Made by a program: the position numbers and the translations under genes. 64,000 nucleotides of DNA from Ruminococcus sp. (GTDB lineage Bacteria > Bacillota_A > Clostridia > Oscillospirales > Ruminococcaceae): assembly GCF_016283395.1 (NCBI RefSeq), contig NZ_JAEEMU010000039.1, positions 62,001 through 126,000 of the forward strand. The letters are read 5' to 3'. The notes beneath the pieces are model-generated. The model made no database searches, was not told where the DNA came from, and saw only the letters and a list, made by a program, of their open reading frames with translations. This document shows, one piece after another, positions 33,794-41,056 of the stretch. Each line of letters opens with the position of its first letter. Positions within the stretch are counted from its first letter, which is position 1.

Positions 33794-36055
33794 TTATTTC
33801 TTCTTATTGCCGTGACTGCGTTTTTCGTTGATCTCACGGCTTTTCTTTTCATTTGTTTCAAAGAATTCCTGTATCTTTTCGGGCGGCATGGGCTTTCCGT
33901 AGAGATAGCCCTGTGCATAGTCACACCCTGCCATTCTCAGGATAGACTCCTGAACCGTATTTTCGATACCTTCTGCGATAGTTTCGATCTTCTTTGATTT
34001 TGCTATACGGATTACTGCCGAGACTATCTCATAAGCGATATTGTCATGCTCGATATCGGTTATGAAAGAGCGGTCTAGCTTCAAAAGCGTGATAGGCAGT
34101 ATCTGCAGATAACTCAGTGAAGAGTAGCCTGTGCCGAAGTCGTCCATTGCAAGCTTTACGCCAAGATCGCGGAGCTTGTTCATCTGGTTTACTGCGAAAT
34201 CTATATCGCTGAGTGCGAGAGTCTCTGTAAGCTCGACTTCCAGCCACTTAGGATCAAGTCCTGATCTTGCAAGAGCGTCAAATACCTTTTCGCGGAGATC
34301 GTTCTGATAGAAGTCAGATGAAGCGAAGTTTATTGACATAACTATGCTTGGATAACCCATTTTCTGCCAGAGTTTGTTCTGACGGCAGCCCTCGTTAAGT
34401 ACGAATTCGCTTATTTTGCTTATGAGATGTGAGCTTTCAGCGATAGGAACGAAAGCATCGGGAGTGATTATAGTGCCGTCGGGCTTTATCCAGCGTATAA
34501 GTGCTTCAACGCCCATGATCTTGCCTGTAGAAAGGTCGATCTTAGGCTGATAGAAGAGCTGGAGCTCGTTATTGTCGATAGCAAGGGCAAGAGATTTTTC
34601 AAGCTCGGTGTTGCCGATGATCGAATCGTGCATACTCGGCTCGTATCCGCAGATGCTGCCCTGAGTGTTGTCGTCAGATTTGAGGGCAAATTCGGCGTGT
34701 TCCATAACATCAAGGAAGGAACTGCCGTCTTCGGGCATTTTTGAATAGCCGGCTGAGCAGGTAAGGCTTATGGATGCAAGCTCGTCAACGGCAAGCTTTG
34801 CAAATTCTTCCTGAATTGATTTTACTGTACGTGTCGGCATTTCGTCATCGCCGTAATCTCTCAGCAGGAGAGCGAAGTTGTCGCCGCTTATTCTTGCTGC
34901 AAGACCGCCCGGAGTAACGAATTTATAAAGTATATGTGCGAAATTTTTCAGCACGTAATTACCGTTTGAATAGCCGATAGTATCGTTTATGATATGAAAT
35001 CTGTCAATATCGAGGACTATCATCCAGAATGAGTAATTGAGTATCTTACAGGAATCGTATATTTCCTGTCCCATGCTCACAAGTCTGTTGCGGTTAGCTA
35101 TCTCAGTAACTTCGTCAATGTACGCAAGACGTTCGATGAGCATATCCTTTTCGTGTTCTTGAGTTACATCGATGACAGCTCCGCCGAAGAGAGGCAGAGT
35201 ATTGCCCGTGCCGGGGATAGACTTGAAACGATAGGAATACCAGCGGTAAGAGCCGTCGGCACTTCTGAGACGTATCTCGATATTCTTTATCTCCGACATA
35301 TCCCTGTTTTTGATAGCTCCGTCGAACTGTATCCTGTCATTTGGGTGTACCAGTGCGCGGAACTCATTTACATTTATAGTGCTGTTGCGCAGACCGAGCA
35401 TACGCACAAGCTCAGGCGATGCACGATATATCCTTCTGTCGGTACTCATTATAAGACCGATCTCGGCAAGCTCCATTGATGAGTTGAAGAAGTCGTTGGC
35501 ACTTGCCAGATTTACACGCATTTTTTTCAGCTCGGTAAGGTTGAAGCCTGTGCTGAGGTGTACCCACTGCTTTTTAAATCTCTTGACAGGAGAGGTGCTC
35601 CATGCGATAGAGACAAGGTTTCCCTGAGGGTTTCTGAAGCTCGATTCATATGAGTAGCTTCCTGCTATTTTTCCCAGTGCGCTGGCATCGGGAGTATTTA
35701 TTCCGAAGGCAGTCCATACAGCTTCTTTTTTGTCTGATTTTTCCGAGCTTATGCCAAGAAGGTCACGGAGCTTTTTATTGATATAGACGTAGGAGAAATT
35801 ATCTGACCAGATTATCATTTCTGTGTTAAGGTTCTCAATGACTTTGGTGATCTCTTTTTCGTCTATAGATGTTTTCTTATTTTTATAGATCCAGCCTGAT
35901 ATTGCGAGAATAAGGGTAGCGCAGACCATAGTACAGACATATATTATGAGCGTATCCTTCGCATACTCAGGGTTAAGAATGCAGTATCCTATAACAAGAG
36001 CACTGGCTGCGACTATTATGACTGATGCTGCGAGCGGATTGAAAGTTCTTCTCAT
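33794..36055 (-). CDS. Membrane PAS-GGDEF-EAL protein, probable c-di-GMP phosphodiesterase
   Basis: 753 residues. Two N-terminal membrane helices (AASVIIVAASALVIGYCIL and TLIIYVCTMVCATLILAIS), PAS domains at about 70-165 and 185-300 (PELVRMLGLRNSTINVNEFR), GGDEF domain about 310-470 with the signature degenerated to SGDNF, and an EAL domain about 480-735: GVEALIRWIKP, INFASSDF, ELTETLAL, DDFGTGYSSLSYL, LLKLDRSF, EGIENT, QGYLYGKPMP. The intact EAL residues and broken GGDEF point to hydrolysis of c-di-GMP. C-terminal tail basic. Own promoter at 36093-36121. Confidence 0.92.
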   Translation of the reverse strand: MRRTFNPLAASVIIVAASALVIGYCILNPEYAKDTLIIYVCTMVCATLILAISGWIYKNKKTSIDEKEITKVIENLNTEMIIWSDNFSYVYINKKLRDLLGISSEKSDKKEAVWTAFGINTPDASALGKIAGSYSYESSFRNPQGNLVSIAWSTSPVKRFKKQWVHLSTGFNLTELKKMRVNLASANDFFNSSMELAEIGLIMSTDRRIYRASPELVRMLGLRNSTINVNEFRALVHPNDRIQFDGAIKNRDMSEIKNIEIRLRSADGSYRWYSYRFKSIPGTGNTLPLFGGAVIDVTQEHEKDMLIERLAYIDEVTEIANRNRLVSMGQEIYDSCKILNYSFWMIVLDIDRFHIINDTIGYSNGNYVLKNFAHILYKFVTPGGLAARISGDNFALLLRDYGDDEMPTRTVKSIQEEFAKLAVDELASISLTCSAGYSKMPEDGSSFLDVMEHAEFALKSDDNTQGSICGYEPSMHDSIIGNTELEKSLALAIDNNELQLFYQPKIDLSTGKIMGVEALIRWIKPDGTIITPDAFVPIAESSHLISKISEFVLNEGCRQNKLWQKMGYPSIVMSINFASSDFYQNDLREKVFDALARSGLDPKWLEVELTETLALSDIDFAVNQMNKLRDLGVKLAMDDFGTGYSSLSYLQILPITLLKLDRSFITDIEHDNIAYEIVSAVIRIAKSKKIETIAEGIENTVQESILRMAGCDYAQGYLYGKPMPPEKIQEFFETNEKKSREINEKRSHGNKKK

Positions 36056-36092
36056 AGATACCGCCTCCCTTCATACACAAATATTCATATAT

Positions 36093-36121
36093 ATTATAGC
36101 AAAAATTACTGAAAAAGTCAA
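36093..36121 (-). promoter_or_regulatory. Sigma-A promoter of the PAS-GGDEF-EAL gene
   Basis: Minus strand TTGACT (36116-36121), 17-nt spacer, TATAAT (36093-36098), also with an extended -10 TGC. Confidence 0.8.
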
Positions 36122-36206
36122 TCAAAAATTTAAACTGGTCTACTATTTTTGATAAAATTGACGGAAATGTACAAGAAAATTTCACCGAATATACACTTTT
36201 ATCTGA

Positions 36207-36220
36207 TATAATGCTATAAT
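36207..36220 (+). promoter_or_regulatory. Promoter region of the two-component operon
   Basis: Two overlapping -10 candidates: TATAAT 36207-36212 and extended TGCTATAAT with TATAAT at 36215-36220. No good -35 is seen, consistent with an activated or extended -10 promoter. Confidence 0.5.
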
Positions 36221-36293
36221 ATAAATATAGTATGGCTTAGGCTGTGCTTTATGCGTAATAATAACGAAAGCTGTATACACGGAGGTAAAAAAT

Positions 36294-36971
36294 ATGGCTC
36301 ATATCCTGATCGTTGACGATGAAATGAATATTAGAAAGGTCGTACGAGAGTACGCTGAATTTGAAGGCTATGAGGTCACAGAAGCCGAAAACGGCATGGA
36401 AGCTGTCAATCTTTGCCATGATAATGACTATGATCTTATTATAATGGACGTTATGATGCCGCGCCTTGACGGTTATTCTGCCTGCAAAGAGATACACAAG
36501 ACAAAGAATATACCTGTCATCATGCTTTCTGCAAGAGGTGAGGAGTACGATAAGCTCTTCGGATTTGAGATAGGCATTGACGATTATGTAGTAAAGCCTT
36601 TTTCACCAAAGGAGCTTATGGCAAGAGTAAAGGTAGTTCTGAAACGCAATACCCGTCAGGAAGAAACTGTTACACAGGACAAGTTTGCGTTTGAAGGACT
36701 TGAGGTGGATATAGCAGGAAGAGAAGTATATGTAAACGGCGAAAAGGCTTCCATGACTCCAAAGGAATACGATCTTCTCTTTTATCTTGTTAAAAACAAG
36801 AATATCGCTCTTTCAAGAGACAAGCTCCTTGAAGAAGTATGGGGCTATGACTTCTTTGGTGATGACAGAACAGTTGATACACATATTAAAATGCTCAGAA
36901 ACAGTCTTGGTGAGTATCGTAAATTCATCGTTACACTGAGAGGAATGGGATACAAGTTTGAGGCAGATTAA
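36294..36971 (+). CDS. PhoB/OmpR-family response regulator
   Basis: 225 residues. Receiver: HILIVDDEMNIRKVVREYAE with the acidic pocket, phospho-acceptor Asp in LIIMDVMMPRLDGYSA, Thr/Ser switch MLSARGEEYD and Lys in VVKPFSPKEL. C-terminal winged helix: AFEGLEVDIAGREVYVNGEK, MTPKEYDLLFYLVKN, SRDKLLEEVWGYDFFGDDRT and VTLRGMGYKFE. Strong CGGAGG RBS. The downstream sensor kinase overlaps by 14 bp, so this is a classical coupled two-component system; the signal is unknown. Confidence 0.96.
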   Translation: MAHILIVDDEMNIRKVVREYAEFEGYEVTEAENGMEAVNLCHDNDYDLIIMDVMMPRLDGYSACKEIHKTKNIPVIMLSARGEEYDKLFGFEIGIDDYVVKPFSPKELMARVKVVLKRNTRQEETVTQDKFAFEGLEVDIAGREVYVNGEKASMTPKEYDLLFYLVKNKNIALSRDKLLEEVWGYDFFGDDRTVDTHIKMLRNSLGEYRKFIVTLRGMGYKFEAD

Positions 36972-38391
36972 GTTTTTTAAACACGCAGGCTCACGCATAC
37001 CTCTTAAGTTCAAGGTGTGGCTGTATTTTGTACTGTTTACTATCGTAGTATTCGCACTTCTGTGGCTGTTTCAGATATTATTCCTTGAAGAATTCTATGA
37101 GAGAATGAGGATAAGTACAGCTTCAAAGTGCATGGAATCCATTGCCGACTCATATAACAGTGGAAATGAAGAGGAATTCTACAGGAAGATAAACACCATG
37201 TCCGTAGATAATGACTTCTGTGTTGAAGTCCTTGACAAATATGGCAATCAGGCTAAAAAAAATCATGTTATCGGTGACTGTATAATCCATGAGAAATTTA
37301 CAAATCTGCGTAATTTTAAAGATAAAATAGACGAATCTAACAACGGTATAATAAAGCTCAGACTGAAAAATCCAAGAAGCGGATATGATATGTTGTTGTA
37401 TGGCTGTACTATAGGAATAAAAGAATGTGACGGCTATCTTCTTATAAATGCAGTTCTTGAACCTGTAGGAGCTGCTATCAGCATAATAAAAGGTCAGCTC
37501 ATGCTGATAACAGTTATTCTGATCGTTTTTGCGTTTGTGATATCCCTGTATCTTTCAAAAAGGATAGCTGATCCTATTCACAGGATAACTACTTCCGCAG
37601 AACAGCTTGCAAAGGGCGATTTCAATACAAAATTCGACGGAAGAGGATATCTCGAAGCTAAAAAGCTTGCTGATACGCTTACATATGCGGAAAAGGAGCT
37701 TTCAAAAGTGGATACCATGCAGAGAGACCTTATCGCAAACGTTTCTCACGATCTCAGGACTCCTCTTACCATGCTGAAGGCATATGCTGAGATGATACGC
37801 GATCTCTCGGGCGATAATCCCGTGAAGAGAAATGAACATCTTGAAATAATCATAAGTGAGACCGATCGTCTCGCACTCCTTGTAAATGATATGCTCGATC
37901 TTTCAAAGCTTGAAAGCGGAAAGCAGAAGCTTACACCTTCCGAATTCGATATAAGAGGCAAGCTCAACGAGATAATTGACCGTTTTGAGGGACTTTCCGA
38001 GAAAAACGGCTATCAGATACACTTTACTCCCGATGAGGAGAAAACAGTATGCTGTGATCCTGTAAAGATAGAGCAGGTAATATACAACCTCATAAACAAT
38101 GCCATAAACTATACTGGCAAGGATAAACAGGTCTTTGTAAGACAGATAAATCAGCCTGACGGTGTTGTGGTTGAAGTCGAGGACACGGGCGACGGTATCG
38201 AAGAGGAGAAGATAAAGCTAATTTTTGATAAGTACTATCGCTCCGAGAATCACAAGCGTGAAGTCGTCGGCACAGGTCTGGGACTATCTATCGTAAAGGC
38301 TGTGCTGAAAATGCATAACTATGATTACGGTGTCCGCAGTACGATAGGAAAGGGCTCTACATTCTGGTTCAAGATAAGTGATGTAAAATAA
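36958..38391 (+). CDS. Sensor histidine kinase
   Basis: 477 residues from TTG 36958; the start overlaps the regulator stop and has only a distant AGGA, so it is less certain. TM1 VWLYFVLFTIVVFALLWLFQ, extracytoplasmic sensor of about 140 residues without recognised fold, TM2 LMLITVILIVFAFVISLYLS, HAMP (ADPIHRITTSAEQLAKGDF), DHp H-box NVSHDLRTPLTMLKAYAEMI, ATPase N-box LINNAINYTG, G1 VEDTGDGIEEEKIKLIFDKY and G2 GTGLGLSIVKAV. Partner of the response regulator at 36294. No clear terminator follows; 38392-38660 shows nothing I can assign. Confidence 0.94.
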   Translation: MRQIKFFKHAGSRIPLKFKVWLYFVLFTIVVFALLWLFQILFLEEFYERMRISTASKCMESIADSYNSGNEEEFYRKINTMSVDNDFCVEVLDKYGNQAKKNHVIGDCIIHEKFTNLRNFKDKIDESNNGIIKLRLKNPRSGYDMLLYGCTIGIKECDGYLLINAVLEPVGAAISIIKGQLMLITVILIVFAFVISLYLSKRIADPIHRITTSAEQLAKGDFNTKFDGRGYLEAKKLADTLTYAEKELSKVDTMQRDLIANVSHDLRTPLTMLKAYAEMIRDLSGDNPVKRNEHLEIIISETDRLALLVNDMLDLSKLESGKQKLTPSEFDIRGKLNEIIDRFEGLSEKNGYQIHFTPDEEKTVCCDPVKIEQVIYNLINNAINYTGKDKQVFVRQINQPDGVVVEVEDTGDGIEEEKIKLIFDKYYRSENHKREVVGTGLGLSIVKAVLKMHNYDYGVRSTIGKGSTFWFKISDVK

Positions 38392-38668
38392 GTATGGTCT
38401 GAAAGAAAATGTATGAAAGTACCTGACGGTGTGAACTTGGTATCCGTTCTTACAGAAATATTTCAGTTCTTATGACCTCTGAAAGCGGTATTTCAAAACT
38501 AAAAAGCACTGTTTACAGGCGATAATTCGTTGTGCGTTTTTTACGGCAAGTATAGGAAATGTATGCGAAAAAAGCTATATTTGTGCAGAATTAATACAAA
38601 AACGAGTATTATGTTGATAATTTTGTTTGCTGCCCATTTAGATTTTTCACACAAAATACATAATCCTG

Positions 38669-38677
38669 TGCTATAAT
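38669..38677 (+). promoter_or_regulatory. Extended -10 promoter of the small-RNA candidate
   Basis: TGCTATAAT with TATAAT at 38672-38677. The expected start near 38684 coincides with the first base of the RNA's 5' hairpin. Confidence 0.6.
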
Positions 38678-38683
38678 ATACTT

Positions 38684-38815
38684 GCTGAGGGAGAAATCCC
38701 GAAGCTGATTTTCATGGTAGTTTAATGTTTACCCCAACATTAAATTATTAAATCCCCAATAATCCCTATATCATGGCAGATGAGCTTCCTATTACGGAAG
38801 CTCGTTTGTTTTATA
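38684..38815 (+). ncRNA. Candidate small RNA with two CCCC-loop hairpins
   Basis: About 130 nt. 5' hairpin: GCT-GA-GGGA, GAAA tetraloop, TCCC-GA-AGC (38684-38705), with tandem GA mismatches. Hairpin 2: TTTAATGTT, loop TACCCC, AACATTAAA (38721-38744). Hairpin 3: TTATT, loop AAATCCCC, AATAA (38745-38762). Terminator: GAGCTTCC/GGAAGCTC (38782-38803) followed by a T-rich tail. No ORF with an RBS fits. C-rich loops recall the actinobacterial 6C RNA and Shine-Dalgarno-targeting sRNAs, but the sequence was not recognised as a named family. Confidence 0.6.
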
Positions 38816-38819
38816 CATA

Positions 38820-38976
38820 GGGCATCTCTAAAAAACTCTTCCGATAAAAATCAACTACGCACGGCATCTGCTTCGTCAACCTCCCTCGCAGTGCGACAGC
38901 ACGCCTTCGGGAGCTTTACTTGCATCTACCGCACCTATTTGATTTTTCTTACCGAAATGGGTTTTTAGAGATGCCC
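38820..38976. mobile_element. MITE-like element with long terminal inverted repeats
   Basis: 157 bp bounded by GGGCATCTCTAAAAA (38820 on) and its complement TTTTTAGAGATGCCC (to 38976). Imperfect inverted homology extends inward to about 45 bp (CCGATAAAAATCAA against TTGATTTTTCTTACCG). Both sides are flanked by TA, consistent with a TA target duplication as in IS630/Tc1-type elements. It has no transposase. It lies between the small-RNA terminator and the metK promoter. Confidence 0.65.
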
Positions 38977-39008
38977 TATATTTTTTTCTTATAATTTGTG
39001 GTTTGCTA

Positions 39009-39037
39009 TTGACAAATGTCGGATCATGGTGTATAAT
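39009..39037 (+). promoter_or_regulatory. Consensus sigma-A promoter of metK
   Basis: TTGACA (39009-39014), 17-nt spacer, TATAAT (39032-39037): both boxes perfect. Transcription starts just before the riboswitch. Confidence 0.9.
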
Positions 39038-39048
39038 GTATCAGTAAC

Positions 39049-39148
39049 CTTATCAAGAGCGACGGAGGTAACAGGACCTGTGAAGTCGCAGCAACCCGAA
39101 CGTAATGAGTCGAAGGTGCTAATTCCTGCGGTTTTTCCGGAAGATGAG
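39049..39148 (+). promoter_or_regulatory. SAM-I (S-box) riboswitch
   Basis: Carries the S-box landmarks in order: CTTATCAAGAG (P1 5' strand, K-turn side), GGAGG, ACAGGACCTGTGAAG, GCAACC, AAGGTGCTAATTCCTGC and GGAAGATGAG (P1 3' strand). SAM binding stabilises P1 and allows the terminator at 39166-39199, switching metK off when SAM is plentiful. Confidence 0.95.
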
Positions 39149-39165
39149 GACATTGGGTAACTGTG

Positions 39166-39199
39166 ACTTCTCTTTTCGGAAAGAGAAGTTTTTTATTTT
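39166..39199 (+). terminator. Regulated terminator of the SAM-I riboswitch
   Basis: ACTTCTCTTT (39166-39175), loop TCGG, AAAGAGAAGT (39180-39189), then TTTTTATTTTT, ending 15 nt before the metK ATG. Confidence 0.9.
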
Positions 39200-39213
39200 T
39201 CAGGAGGTTTTTT

Positions 39214-40398
39214 ATGAGTAAATGCTTTTTCACTTCGGAATCTGTTACAGAAGGACATCCCGATAAGATCTGTGACCAGATCTCGGACGCAGTGCTTGAC
39301 GCTATACTTGAACAGGACAAGACAGGAAGAGTTGCCTGCGAGACTTGTGTTACAACAGGTATGATCCTTTGCATGGGCGAGATCACAACATCTGCTGATG
39401 TTGATATTCCTAAGATCGCTCGTCAGGTAGTATGTGATATCGGTTACGACAGAGCTAAGTACGGTTTTGACGGACACACCTGCGCAGTTCTTACATCTAT
39501 TGATGAACAGTCACCTGATATTGCTATGGGTGTTAATGAAGCTTTTGAATACAGAGAAGAAAACAATGAGTCTGACGGACTTTCAAACGGTGCAGGAGAC
39601 CAGGGTATCATGTTCGGTTACGCTTGTAACGAGACTCCTGAGCTTATGCCGCTTCCTATCTCACTTGCGCACAAGCTTTCACTGAAGCTTACTGAGGTAC
39701 GTAAGAATGGTACACTTCGTTATCTCCGTCCTGACGGAAAGTCACAGGTAACTGTTGAATATGATAACGGCAAGCCTGTAAGAGTTGACGCTGTTGTAGT
39801 ATCATCTCAGCATTCAGCTGACGTATCACTCAAGCAGCTCCGCAAGGATATCGAGGAGTATGTTATCAAGGCAGTTATCCCTGCTGAGCTTATGGACAAA
39901 AATACAAAGCTCTTCATCAATCCTACAGGACGTTTTGTAGTAGGCGGTCCTCAGGGTGACAGTGGTCTTACAGGCCGTAAGATCATCGTTGATACATACG
40001 GCGGATACTCACGTCACGGCGGCGGAGCATTCAGCGGTAAGGATCCGACAAAGGTTGACAGAAGTGCTGCTTACGCTTCAAGATATATCGCAAAGAATAT
40101 CGTTGCAGCAGGACTTGCTGACAAGTGCGAGGTTCAGCTTTCATACGCTATCGGTGTTGCTACACCAATCTCTATCCTTGTTGATACATTCGGTACAGGC
40201 AAGGTAGACGAGGAGAAGCTCTCAGAAGCAGTTTCAAAGGTATTCGATCTTCGTCCTACAGCTATAATCAAGATGCTTGACCTCAGAAAGCCACAGTACA
40301 GACAGCTTGCTGCTTACGGTCATATGGGACGTGAGGATCTGGGCGTAGCTTGGGAAAAGACTGACAGAGTTGACGCACTCAAGGCTGCTCTTTCATAA
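39214..40398 (+). CDS. metK: S-adenosylmethionine synthetase
   Basis: Forms SAM from methionine and ATP. Start ATG 39214 follows [27 protein letters not shown] (N-terminal signature), [12 protein letters not shown] (ATP site), [20 protein letters not shown] with [19 protein letters not shown], and [12 protein letters not shown]. 394 residues, standard. Controlled by the upstream S-box leader. An unknown gene follows 11 bp downstream. Confidence 0.98.
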   Translation: MSKCFFTSESVTEGHPDKICDQISDAVLDAILEQDKTGRVACETCVTTGMILCMGEITTSADVDIPKIARQVVCDIGYDRAKYGFDGHTCAVLTSIDEQSPDIAMGVNEAFEYREENNESDGLSNGAGDQGIMFGYACNETPELMPLPISLAHKLSLKLTEVRKNGTLRYLRPDGKSQVTVEYDNGKPVRVDAVVVSSQHSADVSLKQLRKDIEEYVIKAVIPAELMDKNTKLFINPTGRFVVGGPQGDSGLTGRKIIVDTYGGYSRHGGGAFSGKDPTKVDRSAAYASRYIAKNIVAAGLADKCEVQLSYAIGVATPISILVDTFGTGKVDEEKLSEAVSKVFDLRPTAIIKMLDLRKPQYRQLAAYGHMGREDLGVAWEKTDRVDALKAALS

Positions 40399-40409
40399 GG
40401 AGTGATAAT

Positions 40410-40844
40410 ATGGCAGAGCTTGAAAATTATGCTGAACTTAAATTCACAAATGCAGTTCTGATAGATATTTTCAGCAGATATGCCAGCAATTCCGAAATGG
40501 CTGAGTTTGTAGCGTTGGACGGTTCGATCGACATGAAGTTCAAAATGATAAACGGAGTCATGGAAACGCCTAAATGCTGCGAGCAGGTTCTGAGTCTTAT
40601 GTATGCACTTTTTGAATGTAATCCTCAGTCGACTATCGGACGTATATACTGCGATCATCAGGTGGATATACTTCGTGAGACTGTTTACAGGCTTTCAAAG
40701 GTCCTTGATGCATTCAGCGATATAAAGCTTATAATACATTCGACAACACCTGATAAGAATGATCCCGAGAAGAACGTTTCGACTCATACCGAGTTTACGC
40801 TTAAAAAGTCAAAAACTTCCGAGACAAAAGTTATAGAATCATAA
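40410..40844 (+). CDS. Uncharacterised protein co-transcribed with metK
   Basis: 144 residues, soluble, no signal peptide or membrane helix. MAELENYAELKFTNAVLIDI opens a mainly helical N-terminal half; KCCEQVLSLMYALFECNPQ has Cys pairs but no metal-site spacing; the end is polar and Lys-rich. Not recognised. RBS AAGGAG just after the metK stop and a terminator at 40861 place it firmly in the SAM-riboswitch operon, so its expression should follow methionine/SAM status. Confidence 0.75.
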   Translation: MAELENYAELKFTNAVLIDIFSRYASNSEMAEFVALDGSIDMKFKMINGVMETPKCCEQVLSLMYALFECNPQSTIGRIYCDHQVDILRETVYRLSKVLDAFSDIKLIIHSTTPDKNDPEKNVSTHTEFTLKKSKTSETKVIES

Positions 40845-40860
40845 ATATTAAGTTTATAGT

Positions 40861-40892
40861 AAACCGCCTGTCATATGACAGGCGGTTTCTTT
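40861..40892 (+). terminator. Intrinsic terminator of the metK operon
   Basis: AAACCGCCTGTCA pairs with TGACAGGCGGTTT, followed by CTTTTC. Confidence 0.85.
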
Positions 40893-40980
40893 TCTCAACT
40901 CCGATATTTTTATATGTAGAATAGTTGTTAAAAAGCAACAAAAAATAGTAAAGATAATTCAAAAATGCATATATAATATG

Positions 40981-41009
40981 TTGACTTATGAAATTTTCGG
41001 TGATATAAT
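40981..41009 (+). promoter_or_regulatory. Sigma-A promoter of the dockerin esterase
   Basis: TTGACT (40981-40986), 17-nt spacer, TATAAT (41004-41009). The 5' leader is about 40 nt. Confidence 0.8.
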
Positions 41010-41056
41010 TAAAATAGAGAAATTGTACATATTTTGTACGGAATTGGAGGAGTTTT

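Noticed and set aside
36958..37020. Frameshift fusing response regulator and kinase
   Set aside because: The overlap is in a different frame with a normal stop; overlapping two-component genes are common.
38684..38815. 6S RNA, SRP RNA or tmRNA identity for the small transcript
   Set aside because: Too short and lacking the long bulged helix of 6S, the SRP Alu/S-domain tetraloop motif, and any tag reading frame.
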